The notes beneath the pieces are model-generated. The model saw nothing but the letters and a program-made list of their open reading frames with translations. It searched no databases and was not told the origin of the DNA. Positions 49,901 through 62,788 of a DNA stretch of 64,000 nt are shown here, piece after piece. Every line of letters starts with the position of its first letter. Within the stretch, counting starts at the first letter, position 1. Position numbers and translations under genes: made by a program. The DNA comes from Cymbidium sinense (lineage: Eukaryota > Streptophyta > Magnoliopsida > Asparagales > Orchidaceae), in assembly GCA_021442155.1 (NCBI GenBank), contig CM038214.1, positions 136,500,040 to 136,564,039 on the forward strand. The letters run 5' to 3'.

Positions 49901-51123
49901 GATGCTTAAATGTGTTGATGGCTCTTAGAATAAAATTATTTTTCTATCCACTAAAAAACTCAACTAAAATTTTAAAATAACTCATAACCTCACATAAAAG
50001 TGTAAGAATTAAATCAAGATAATAAATTTTTTAGCAACCCTTAGATATGAGTGTATAATATCATGCATGTATTATTCCACTTTGTTAAGAGGGGCTTCCA
50101 TCTTTAGAGAATGAAGGCTTAACCTGTGAGAGCCATGGAAGAACACCTTTGATTTGGCTCATAATCAAGTTCTCATGCATTTAGACATACAAAATCCATA
50201 GTCAAAATAAAGAGTTCAAAAGAATCAAATAAATTTGATAAATTTATAGATTAAGTCATGAATTCATACCACTCAGTCTCTTAGGGAGTTTTAAGGACCT
50301 AGTTTCTAAACAAATAAAGTCACATCTTGCAAAGCATAAGACTTGCCTAAATAAGAGGAGTTATAGAGTGTAATAAGTCCAAATGGGTTATTCTCTTGTT
50401 GAGTAAACCATATACCCATTTTCGCCTTAGATTTAGGTTGTGCTTTGGCCCTCACTGAAGCTCCATAGTTTAGGATTTGAGGTTGCTATTTCCCTTTGGG
50501 GCTATAGGCATAAATCCTCACCTCTTAGGTATTTTCACAATCTTATGTTGTAAAATTATAAGCCCTAGCAATCTAATAAAATGTCAACTCAAATAATAAC
50601 TCTTCAATTTCAAAAATATAAAGCCCAATTATAGGGTAGATTGGAATGCGCTTTAGGCTTCCTGATATCATGAGAATTTCTTACTTTCTCCCTATGGATT
50701 CCAAAAATAAGTCTTCTCCTTGATCTATCCCATTTGATTTTCTAAAATAGACAATCCTTTGATAGTCTTAACCTTGAAATCTTTGGAGACCCTAATTATC
50801 TACTTTAATCGAGAGTATTCTTAAGGAATTCCTATTCCTTAGGATGAAATTAACTATGAGGGCTTGCCTCCATAGGGAACTTAACGAACCCAGCTTAAAA
50901 TAAACCTACTTTACTTCTCCATGTAAAGTAGGGGAAAGATCTCTGGTATATTCGAAGACCCATCATGCTTTAGGAGTCCTTATTAGGTGATTAGGTCCAT
51001 TATAGGGTGGTGATTTTTATCTTTTGAGATAGTACAATCATTCCTTAATGTCATACCCGATCACTTCAATAAGTATCCCCTAAGATCTACATGGTGTCCC
51101 ACATCTCAAAAATAAACACCTTA
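43969..51123 (-). mobile_element. Probable solo LTR, copy B (7.2 kb), inserted in copy D
   Basis: Flanked by ATGAT on + (ATCAT on minus) at 43,964-43,968 and 51,124-51,128. Removing it rejoins copy D to match copies A and C (GATTGATCAT...CATGATGATTG). A 5-bp duplication fits Ty3/gypsy integration. On minus it begins TAAGGTGTTTATTTTTGAG and ends GTGAGGTCAACA, the family ends, with the first dinucleotide TG changed to TA. The middle (49,250-46,250) is a distinct AT/A-rich sub-type shared with 63,240-64,000. A GC island lies at 45,900-46,260. No coding capacity: the 124-codon open frame at 45,242 is low-complexity. Confidence 0.75.
45900..46260 (-). promoter_or_regulatory. GC-rich island of copy B, candidate LTR promoter region
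   Basis: CpG-rich stretch (CGATCGG, GACGG, GATCG words) at the position equivalent to the TATTTAAGTA islands of copies A and D. ATATTTTAAGC lies near its downstream side on minus. Overlapping open frames on both strands reflect base composition only. Confidence 0.35.
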
Positions 51124-51128
51124 ATGAT

Positions 51129-54100
51129 CAATCACTAAAATTGGGTCAAACCAAGTCAACACTTAGCCAAAATGAAACCTAAATTAGCCAAAATCCATCG
51201 TAGGCTAAATTGATTGAAACCATTGATCAAAACTAATTCATGATCAATGTTTGAACTTGACCAAGTCATCATTTGAGCCTAACCTAGCCCAATTGGCCAC
51301 TTGACCCAAGTTGACCCAACTTGATCTAAAAAGTCAAAATGTGTCAAATCATGATCTAAGCCAAATTGATTGCAACCAATAGGTCAAATTCATTCTAAAC
51401 CACTTATTGAACTTGACCAAAGCCTCAATTGGCCAATTAGACCCAACCTAGCCCAATTGACCATGAACCTAACTTGACCTAAAAGGTCAAATTGAGCCAA
51501 AATCAAACTAAACCAAAATTGATTGAAACCAAAGCTTGCAACATATTTCAAATGACCAACCAAACCTAAACCATCCCATAACCTAACCCAATTAGGTCAA
51601 ATGGGTCAAATTGGTCAACTTGACCCATTTGACCTAAATAAAATCAAATGAACTAAAACCAAATATAAACCAAATTGAACCAAACCAATGATGCCAACAC
51701 ATTTTAAGTAGTCATATGAACTTGACCCAACCCTTAGTTTGACCCAATTTGACCAATTGGTCAACCTGACCCATGTTGATCCATTTTGACCTAAATGGGT
51801 CAACATGAGCCAAATGACTTCAAATCAGCTCCAAATTCTTTGAAATTTTGACCAACCTAATTTCAAACTATTCTAAATCTGCCTAAAGTAAAATCAAAGC
51901 CAAATGACTATTTTACCCCTAGGTCAAGGGGTAAGCTATGGTCAATTCCACTTGGAATTTGGTCATATCCTTTCCATGGCCACTTGGCACCCTCTTAGTG
52001 CACCAAGTGGACACTAGTGGGTGTGGTGCACATGACCCAATATGTTTGGGTTAGGCAAACCCAACCAATGGCCAAACTGATCACCCACTTGGAAATGAGC
52101 ACAAGAGAATCACTCCTCCACCTTATTTTGCACATGGAAACTTCTCCACAACCTCCCTCTGCCAAAACTGAATCACATGCCACCCTAAACGGCCTAACCA
52201 ACCCACTCCATGAGGTGAATTTGATCAAAATGGCTAAACACCTCTCGACCGTCCGATCCTTGGAGGGGGAGATATACTCCTGCTCATTTCACTTCATTCT
52301 AACTCTCTCACACTCGATTGAGCTAAGGAAACTCAGAGCAAGCATTCTCAAGCTTCTCCAAGATCTCCAAGGCTCATTTGAATTCTCCTCTTCTCGATTT
52401 CCTTAAGCCAAAAATAGGGGAGCTTAAGGAAAATTCCACTTTGCTCAATACCCAATATCAAGCCAATTGCTCTTGCAAGCACCCTAAGGGGACTCAATCG
52501 AGTTGATCCAAAGCTTCTTCCAAGGTTCCAAGACAGGGGAGCTGGCTTGACCAAAGCCGCAAGCCTAGGAAGAGGACTTTAGCCAATTGAGCAATTCACT
52601 TCATTCCAAATCTTGAAACCTTCAATAGAGCTTCGTCTCCACTAGACGAAGCTACCTCGATGGTTGGGAGCGCTGGTGATAGCCTCCAATAAGGTATGGA
52701 TCAAAATCGAACTTCAGTGTAGGAGTTCTTGGTTTTTTGTGAAGAGAATTTTCATCCCTAGTAAAATTGGCCATTGGATCAACTTGAGCTTACTCCTAGA
52801 TGGTGTGGGTAAATTTGAGCTTAATCCCAGCTCAATCGAGCTCGAATCAAGCCCTAAGGAGTGGATGATTGCCCTCTCCCACAGTCGAGCTCAGTGACGG
52901 ATCATGGACCGTCCATCCATGTATTTTGGATGGATGGTCTTGATTAATCCGTATAGGATCCCTCGATTTATCCCTTAAGAATCGGGTTTAATCCTGATCG
53001 TCCGATCTTTGATCAGATGGTCTAGGAGAGAGCGCGTAGCACCGCCGGCTGACATGACATTGGATGTGATTACTTAAATAGAAAATCCCATTACGCCACA
53101 TGGAAAGCGTGCGACGTGTCAACGGTCCACATGGCGCCGACATGATTAGTTAATTTATTAGGGATTTAATTAAGTTTTAATCATTAAAACTTCAAAAATA
53201 CATAACTAAATGTAGAAAAATTAGAAAATACAAAATAAAATGCATTGTGAAGATAATTCAGAGGGGAATTCATTAAAAATATTTTCAATTAATTTTGAAA
53301 AATGAATTTTCCATAATTAGGATTTTATTAAAAACTTAATAACCCTAATTACTTCCTATTTACTTCATTAATTGATTCCAAATTTCTCAACTTTATTTAG
53401 TGGGATGACCTCTGTCTCCCATAAGTTTCTTGGAATTTGTTGATGAGTTAATTAGGGAAATCATTTATTGAATCTTTAATCACTCTCTTAAATGTAATAA
53501 GCTTAATTAAGCATGTGAATAATGGTTTAATCCCTTGATTAAGTTAATGAAACTTTGTTTAAGTAAAGTAGAGGTTTATTGAATGGGTTTGGGGTATTTT
53601 CCCCAAGTCGATCCCTAAACCCCTTTCCTTCCATAATCTAAATTTAATTAAGGGCTAATCCACTAATGACCTACTTAATTAACTTGATCAAACTTTCAAA
53701 ATATTCCAGAACTCTATCAATCCTTCTTGGATAGATACTTAGGTGTTCAATAACTTAAGTAGCTTATGGAAATCAAATCCAACCTACATGTGTGGGGAAG
53801 GGTTATGAAAGTACCTAAATTAAGCTCTTTAGCTAAATTAATCATTAATAGTGAGCCAAATGCATTAAGCCACTTTCTTTCTTAGGTGAATTGCTGATTT
53901 AAATTCCTTGTCATTTTATGTCATACATTGGTTCATAATTATTTGGTTAAATATATTAAAGTGTAGTGGGTAATTAATGAACTTAATCTACACCTTAACC
54001 TAACCAAAGCATAAAACCAATCTAATCACCTAAAAATTAAATTAATAACATACACATGTGAGAATGGGTTAGGACCAACAAACCCTCTCACATTTCCTAA

Positions 54101-55750
54101 AATTCAAATCAAACTCAAAACAAAATCAAACTTTCCTTAAACCAATTTTAATTCACTTTAAATAATCTTATTCCATAAGATTATCTTTAAGAATTAATTA
54201 GAGTGAATGAAGTTACATGCTTGCATTACTTTATTTCTTTCGTAGCATGCTAAATGCATATGCCACATAAAAATCATGCATTCATATCTTTTAAAAATAA
54301 AATTAAAATATTATGTTTCGTTTATGTCAAATTGCATGCTTTGGCTAAAGTAAGAATATGAATAGATATTATCACTATTAAATCCAAAATTATTTTCAAA
54401 ACTTAGAAATCAAATATTATAAAAGAAAAGTATGCTATTTATAACTACTTATAAACTTTCAAGTGAATAGTATAAAATGTGTTATGTGATTTCCTTCTCT
54501 CTCTTAACATAGGTTTGTATAGGATTTACCAAGTGTATAGTCCATTTGAAAAGGACATTACACTAGCCTAAATTCATTCCTATACACTCCTATGTCATAA
54601 CTTAAGAAGGAAATCCACATTACACATGTAAACTAAATAATTAAACCAAAATCAAACAAACATAAACTTTTTGCATGATTCTCTTTCCATGCATTTCTTT
54701 TGTACATGCACATGTATTTAAGAATAGTGATATATTAGTCTGGACAACCCCGGGGTTGTGAGACTTTAAGTAGCCCTAAGTAGGTATTGTACTTTACACC
54801 CCGGTGCTAACAATGGTGCCGTTCACTTATGTCTTTTATACTTGTGAATGTGCATATGAAAAAATGGATAAAAGAAGCACTCTCTTCTACTTAACAAAAT
54901 CATGCATCATGAAGCATCCAAATTTTCTTAAATAATACTTCTTAGCATTCATCATGAAGGTGTGGTAAACATTTTCATTTGCATATACATATATGCTTAG
55001 GATTCATCCATATGCCTATTACACATGTTGGAAAGAAATAAAGTGTTGTGTGTTTTGTCATAATAATTCACTTCACTTAATCTTAAAATACATTTCTCTT
55101 TGAATAGGCTTGTTCAGGGAAAATCTAAACTTAGGATTAATTAAAAACATAATAAAATATTCAATAAATAAAAAATCATTAATGAATCCACCTTAAAAAT
55201 TACTTAAGGTGGGGAGGAAAGAGGAGTTCTTCTCTATTTTCCTCTCTTTATAACACTTAGTAATTAAGTGCAGGTTCATTAAAACCAAATCAAAATCATG
55301 AAATAAAACTTAACCAAATCAACTAAATCACTTAAATGAAATTACCCTCTAAGTTGAACATTTTCATACTTAGAAAACTTCAACTCTAAAGCCTAGTTAA
55401 ACATACCACACAAACCTTAAGTGGCATACACATTAGGCTAAGTCACCACTTCTGGTCCTATGTTAGGGCGGTGCATGATTTGATATTTATTTTTATTTTG
55501 TGGTGTGATATTTTTCTTAGGATGTTTGAGTGTATGTGCGTAGACTGAATGGTAGGGCGATATTAGTCTAATCATTATCTTCTGTAGGGGATTGAGCTTA
55601 AGTTATGATGTAATAAAAATATAAATACTTTTGTTGTGCAGGTTGCTTATACCCTTAAGCATAATCCAAAAAGGTCAGGTGGACTTAGTTACCATGTGTG
55701 GGGTGCTAAGTCTAATACATGCATGGGATGTATGGTTTGTTTAGTGTGGT
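51129..55750 (-). mobile_element. LTR-like copy D, 5' segment (truncated)
   Basis: On minus it matches copy A from about 30,811 to 35,822 in collinear order: AAACAAACCATACATCCC (55,735), the GTCCAGACTAATATATCAC block (54,740), GGTTAGGACCAACAAACCC (54,070), TATTTAAGTA (53,075), then TTGACC-rich DNA (51,200-51,800). The first 1.8 kb of the LTR is missing. The segment is interrupted at 51,128 by copy B and resumes at 43,963. Confidence 0.75.
53071..53080 (-). promoter_or_regulatory. Conserved TATTTAAGTA in copy D, candidate LTR TATA box
   Basis: Same decamer and same relative position as at 33,872 in copy A, within a GC-rich island (GTCGGCGCCATGTGG upstream on minus). Confidence 0.45.
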
Positions 55751-55822
55751 AAAAAATTTCTATACGGGAGTCAGCCTTCAAATCCATGGGGAGAAATGAA
55801 AGAGGCAAGCATATAGAAATTC
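55751..55822. repeat. Head-to-head junction of copies D and C with a short inverted repeat
   Basis: AAATTTCTATA near 55,757 and TATAGAAATT near 55,813 are inverted copies about 55 bases apart, enclosing sequence seen nowhere else in the window. Copy D ends to the left on minus and copy C starts to the right on +. Confidence 0.55.
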
Positions 55823-58057
55823 ATCATTTTAGGATGCCATGAAGATCTGCAGATGTACTTATTCAGGTGATCGAGTACATCATCAAGGAAATAGTGTACT
55901 ATCTTGAGAGATAGAAGTCACTACCCTTTAATGGACCTAATCACCTCAATAAGGACTCCTAAGGATGATGGGTCTATATATATACCAGAAGATTCTTCCC
56001 CTACTTTGCATGAAAAAGTAAAGTATGGTTTATTTTAAACTAGTTTGTTAAGTTCCTTACAGGGGCAAACCCCCATAGTTAATTACATCCTAAGGAATGG
56101 GGATTCCTTAGGAAAACTCTTTATTAAGGTAAATGATCATTATCTTCAAAGATTTTAATAGATAAGGACTATCAATCGATTGATTTATTTTTGAAGATCA
56201 AATAGGATTGATCAAAGAGCGGGGGTGGGGTGGGGGGAGGAGTTATTATCGAAGCCAAAATGAAAGATAAGTAGGAGATACCCCCGATGCAAGGAAACTT
56301 AGTGAGCATCTCAAACTATCCTATGGTTGGGCTTTACATTTTTGAAATTGATTTAGTTTGTTTAAGTTGAATTTTTCATTAGAAATTTAAGACTTATGAT
56401 TCCTTAACACAAGACTAAAGAAATGCCTAAGAGATGAGGATTTATGCTTATAGCCCACAAAGGGGAGAAGCAACCTGAACCTAAATCTATGGAGCTTTAA
56501 GGCCAAAAGCACAACCTAAATCTAAGACAAAATGAGTAATTAGTTTGCCTTCTAGAGGACAGCAATCCACTTGGACTTACAACCACGGGGTGCCAACTAA
56601 CCCTCATATGATTTTAAATACATGTAGGCAAGTCTTTATGCTTATGCAAGATAGCTAGGCTATTATTTATTTAGAAAGAGACTAAGTCTTTAAACTCACT
56701 CCCTAAAGAGATTAGATCATAAAGGGCATGCTTCAAATGACCTAAATCTAATGCAATTCAAATTTCATTTTATTTTTATTTTTGGAGAATTATTTTGACT
56801 CAGGCTAATAGGATCCATATGACTAATGCATGGGAAATAAGGTTATTGGCTAAAATCATCGAGAAGGGAGGAGGTGAGTTTCCACCATGGCTCTCAAAGG
56901 TCAAATCAAGTTTCTCTGACAAAGGTGGAAGCCCTCCAATCAAAAGTGAAATAAGATGCTGTTATGCATGATATTGTAAAAGAAATGCTCATCCAGCTAA
57001 GGGATTACTAATTCTTTTATCTTGATTTTAAACCTAAGCTTTAGGTGAGGTAAAAGATTTTTTTTTCCTAAAGAGCCTAATCTACATCTAGGCCATACAT
57101 AAAGCAAGGAAGAGACTAGAAAAAGTATTCCACTTAATGCAAAAGTTAAACAAATCATCAATCAATTTATAAAGCTAATCACAAAAAGAATAAAAGGCCA
57201 TTATGGTCGAGTACCACCACACATTCTCAAAAATATCAAATTTGGGTAGCCGAGCTCTACCCTTATAGAACTCGAATTACAAATGAATTAAATTATAATT
57301 ACAAGGAATTCATTATGGGGTCTTCAAGCTTCATTTCTTCTTTCTTCTTCTTTTCTTCTTCTTCTTATTAATCTTAGGTAGATGCTTCAAGGCTTCACAT
57401 GATGTATAAGATAGAATCTTATGACCAATGCTCATCCTAATCCCCATAACAATCATCCCAAAATCCTAATTGTATAAATTTACATGAAAAAGGAAAAGAA
57501 TGGAAATCTAACTAACACCTGCAAAATAGAGGTTAGTTAAAACAAACCACAAATCTCATATATTGGACTTACTTACATGGTGATTTGTCCACTTTTTTAT
57601 ATTTTATTATATATGATTTGACTCAAGCATACAACATCCCTTATATTTTGCCATAACCTAAAGCTGTGTTTTAAGGTTTGTGTGGTATTCTTAGTTTAGG
57701 TTCAAAAAAAAATGTTTAACTTAGAGGAGGGTTTCATTTAAATTGATTTTATTTCATGTTTTGCTTTGGTTCAAGTGAATCCTATAATTAATTACTAAGT
57801 TATTAAGAGAGAAAAATAGAAGGAGACTTCTCTTTCCTTCCCTAACCTAAATAATTTTTAAAGTATATTCACATGTTAGTTTTATTTAGGTGAATGTTTT
57901 GATTAAATCTTTTAATTGATCCTAAGTTTAGATGAACTCTAAACAAACCCATTCAAAAAGAAAGGTATTTTAAGATTAAATAAAATAAATCAAAATTCAC
58001 ATAACACACATTACTTTATTTCTTTTCCAACATGTATAACATGCACATGAATGAGTC

Positions 58058-58060
<3 letters not shown>

Positions 58061-58132
<72 letters not shown>
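58061..58132. repeat. (TA)n microsatellite in copy C
   Basis: About 36 AT dinucleotides. Copies A and D have no such run here, so it expanded after copy C inserted. Confidence 0.95.
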
Positions 58133-58135
<3 letters not shown>

Positions 58136-61100
58136 AATGAGACATTTAACACACTTTATGATGCATGCTAAGTAATTCATTTAAGGAAATTTAGAAGTTG
58201 AATATGCATGATTTTTCTTAAGTAAAAGGGTTTCTTATCCAAATTTTACATACACACATGAAAGTAAGAAAGGCATAAATGAGTACAAGGCTACTAACCA
58301 GGTGTAAGGTACAAGACCTACTTAGGCCTACTTAAAGCCTCACAACCTTGAGATTTTCTAGATTAATATACCACTTTCCTTAAATATAAACATGTGTATA
58401 AAAGAAATTAAAAGAAATGAAATGGAAAAGAAAAATGCAAAAGTTGTATTAATGGATTCATTTTATTTATGCAATTTATGTATGAAAGTATAGGTAGGCC
58501 TTCTTAGGTGATAGCATAGGGATGAATAGGATATGCAATTAGGTAAGTGTTAGGTTCTTTTCAAATGAACCCTACATCTTACCAACTCCTATTCAAAACT
58601 ATGCTAACTTAAAAGAGAAGGAAAATCTATGCTAAGCATACCTTTATAATCTTTCACATGCAAGCTCATAATTAAAATACAAGTAGCATACTTTTATATT
58701 TGATATTTGATTTATATGTTTTGAAAATAGTATGAATTTAGTAGTGATAATAGCCATTCATATTTCTACTTTAGCAAACACATGCAAATTTCACATAAAG
58801 AAAACTATTTCATTTTAAACTTGAATTTGAAAAATATGAATGCATGAAACCACATGACATACAAATTTAACATGTTGGGGAAATATTCAAAGCAATGAAA
58901 GCATACAAATAAATTCACTTTAATTAAATCCTAAAGACATTCTTATAGAATAAGAAAGTTTAAAATAAATCAAAGTGTATTCAATATGATTTTTGTTTAG
59001 TTTGAATTTTGATTTAATTTTGAAAAGGTGAGATAAGTTTGCTGCTCCTAACCCATTCCCTCATGTGTTTAATATTTTTGATTAATTTTTGGATCATTAG
59101 ATCCATTTTTATATATTGAGTAGGCTAAGGTTTGAATTAAGTAACTTAATTAACCCTTACCTATACCACCTTAGAATAATTAACCAAATAATTATGAGCC
59201 AATGAGATGACATAAGAACTCACAAGGAATTTAAATTTGCAATGCACTTAATAAGAAAAAGTCCTAATGCAATTTGGCTCATAATTAATAGTTAATTAAG
59301 CTAAGGGGTTTAGCTTAAGTAATTTCAAAACACCCTTTCACACATATGAATTGGGTTTTGATTTTATTAATTGAACTTAGGTTATTAAACACCCAAGCAT
59401 CTACTCGAAGTAGATTAATTAAGTTTGGTTTTAGAATTTTTAAAAATTAATTAAGGGGATAATTAATAAATTAACCTTAATTAAGAGAAGATTAAGAAGA
59501 GAAAAAGGGAGTTTAGGGAATAGCTTAGAAAAATACCCCAAAATTATTCCATAAACCTCCTATCTACTGTATTTGACCTTAATCAACCCTAATCATGGAT
59601 TAAAACCACCAATCACTCCCTAATTATCCTTAATTAGAATAAGGAGTAATTAAGAAATCCATATGCAATTCTTTTAATTAAGCCTTCAATAAATCCCAAA
59701 AAAATTAGGAGAGGTAGAAGTCATCCCCTAAAATATACCCAAGAAGTTTGGGATTAATGAGAGGCTTAATTAAAAGTTAATTAGCAAAATAAAGTTTCCA
59801 ATAAAATTCAAAATTTGAAAAAAATTATAATTCAAAACCTATTGAAATTAATTTTAAAATATTTTAAGTTGAAATATCTTTCCATTAGATTTTATTTCAT
59901 ATTTTTATGAGTTTTATTGAGAGAGATATAAATTTTAGAAGATCCCTAGATTAATTAAAATTAATTAAAGATCCCTAACTAATCCTCCTGTTCACGGCGC
60001 GACTCGTGGCGGTGGCGGTTAGTGTGCTTTACACGCATTGCACAATGAGCCACTCACTTAAATGTAAAATCCAAAAGGTTGCTTGACGGCAGACGTGCTT
60101 TGATCTTTGCCGTCCGATCTCTCCCTGCGGCTTTAAAAATGATATAATAAATTCTACCATCCATCCATAATGCGATGGATGGCTAAGATCTCCCAGTTCT
60201 TCCTTAGATAAAGAGATCGCCCATGATCTAGGGAAGATCCAGTGATTGCTGATTCAAACCAAACTTAACCCACACCATCTAAAGGCAATAAAGCGCACAT
60301 CCAATAAGGGATTTGCTTGAATTGAAAATTCTCTTCACAAAGGACCAACAACTTCTATGCTAGGTGGTCAAAATTTCATACCTCACATGCTCAAAATCAG
60401 AGGTATCTTTGTCTAGTGGAGATGAAGCTGCTTGAAATTTCTAGGGATTGAGTGGCTTGCTCATGGACCAATACCACTTGAAGATCCTTGTTTGATCCAA
60501 TTGCTCTCTCCTTGCTATGGGAACCCAATGAAATATGGTGAGCTCGATTGGTCCTTAGAAGAAGTGTGCAAGAGAATTGAGATGATTTTCGTGGAGAAAG
60601 TTAAGAGTTCAAGTGAGCTCCCCATTTTCACAATCGCTCAAACTGAGAATGAAGTTTGATTTCACTATGGAAGCTTGGGGAGGTTGAGGAATTGCCTCTC
60701 TGACTAGGTTCAATCAAATTGGATTGATGGATTTGAATTCAATTAGGGGAGTATATCTCCCCTTGAAGGATCTGGCGTATTTTTTCCATTTTGATCCAAG
60801 CACACAATGGGAGGTTATGATGTGGGGTACCACATGGTCATTTGAGGCTGGGAGCCAACCTCCCATGTGCTTGAATTTGAGTGGGAGATGGATTTTGAAT
60901 TAGCCATTTTGACCCATTGAGTCGGTTTGGCCTTGGGGCCATCAATGGCCCCAAACCCATTGGGACCACTCTTCATTAGGTCCCTGAGCTATTAGGAAAG
61001 CATCAAGTGGATATGAAGAGGGTATGACCAAATTATCATAGATTAGTCCAAAATTTATTCTATGGCCTATTAGAATGGCCATTTTGCTAATTTTTTTTTG

Positions 61101-62304
61101 GATATGTTGGGTATGTGGAGAAATTGTTTGGTGGTGTCATGAGATTTGAAATTCATTTGATAAGGTTTGGCTCATGTTGACCATTTAGTCAAAATGTCAA
61201 TTCCAAGTTCCAATTGGTCAAATTAGTCAAACTGGGGTTGGTCAAGCTCATGACCATTTGAAATGTTTTTGGCTTTGGTTTGATTCAATTTGAGTTAGGT
61301 TTGAATTTGGCTCATATGACTTCATTTAGGTCAAATGGGTCAAGTTGACCTATTTGACCTATATGACCTATTTGGGTTAGGGTAGGTTTAGGTTTGATTA
61401 GTCATATGGAGTGGATTGGTATCTTTATTTCCAATCAATTTTGGTTAAGTTCAAATTTGGCTCAACATTACCACTTTAAGTCATGTTGGGTCTAAATCAA
61501 GTTAGGTCTAGGCCAATTGAGGCATTGGTCAAGTTCAAGTGATTTGGAATGAACTTGACCCATTAGTTTGATAATTTGATTAGATTAAGTTTTGACACAT
61601 TTTGACTTTTTAGGTCAAGTTGGGTCAAGTGGCCAATTGGGCTAGGTTAGGCTCAAATGTTAGCTTGGACAAGTTCAAACATAGGTCATGAGTGAACTTA
61701 GATCAATGGTTTCAATCAATTTGGCCTATGGTGGAATTTGGCTGTGTTAGGTTTCATATTGGGCTAAGTGTTAACTTAGTCAACCCTTAGGTTTGACTTG
61801 GTTTGATCCAATTTGATTGATTGATCATCCCATGATGATTGTTGATCATGATAAGAGGCATATACGAGTTTGGCACAATCCAATTTGGTTAGACTAGAAT
61901 TTTATAAGGTTTTAGCTCACTTTGGGTCAAGTGAGCCTAAGTGGCTCAAATGGCTTGGTCAAAGCTTGATTTGATCTTGATTGATCTTGTATATAGACTT
62001 ATGATTGAAATATAAATCTATATACAAGTGGTTTGAAGTCAAATGGGTTTTGATCCATTTGATAATTTCATATTCAAAGGAAGAATATGAAAGAATTTAG
62101 GTTTGATTTTGGAATTGGATTTTGGTTTAGTGATTGAAGTTTGTATTTATATTTGGACTCATGATTGTAGGTTTGATTTAATTATGAGAGAAAACCAAGA
62201 GTTTGGATTGATTTGAAATTGATTTGGCTAAGTTCAAGATTTTGACAAAAAGCTTAGATTGGATTTTGAGTGAATTTGAGTTTGATTTTTAAAATTGGTT
62301 TTGA

Positions 62305-62710
62305 TTGTTTGTATTTATATTTCATTTATATATGTGAATATAAATGGATCAACATAAAATTTCAAAGATTTGAAGGGGTTTAATCATGATTTGGGCTAAG
62401 TCCATTAAGAAGGATTTAAAGGACTTAGGAAAATTTTGGAGTTTGGAGTTTGATTTTTTGAATTTGGTTTGACTGATTTATATTTATATTTCATTTATAT
62501 ATGTGAAATATAAATGAGAATATAAATGAGTTAAGTTAAAATTCCATGAATTTGAGATGGTTTGATCAAGATTTTGGATAAGTCCTTTAATGGAAAATTA
62601 TGGGACTTAAGAAATTTTTAGGTTGGGAATTCAATTTGAGGTTTTGATTTGATTGATTCATATTTATATTTCATTTATATATATGAATATAAATGAGAAT
62701 ATAAATGAGT
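62305..62710 (+). repeat. Three tandem units of about 172 bp with a central palindrome (copy C)
   Basis: TTATATTTCATTTATATATGTGAATATAAATG and variants occur near 62,312, 62,482 and 62,655. Each is followed by AGTTT..GA.AAAATTCCATGAGTTTGA and AAGTCCATTAA..GGA, so the whole 172-bp unit is repeated. Confidence 0.8.
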
Positions 62711-62788
62711 TTTGAGAAAATCCCATGAGTTTGAATTGGTTTAGAGTTGATTTTGGCTAAGTTCATTAATGGAGAATTAAGAGGACTA

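Larger units (their letters stand above)
55815..62788 (+). mobile_element. LTR-like copy C (about 7.0 kb)
   Basis: Collinear with copy A: ATGCCATGAAGATCTGC (55,842), GACCTAATCACC..AATAAGGACTCCTAAGG (55,930), GGGGCAAACCCCCATAG (56,065), GTTAGTTAAAACAAACCAC (57,530), GATTAATATACCACTT (58,352), a GC island at 59,990-60,140, and TTGACC-rich DNA from 61,180. It lacks the terminal GAGGTCAACA because the match jumps at 62,789 back to the middle of the LTR. Small open frames (for example near 60,432) show no domain. Confidence 0.7.

Noticed and set aside
52017..52406. 129-codon open frame in copy D
   Set aside because: No domain; the equivalent positions in copies A and C are not open.
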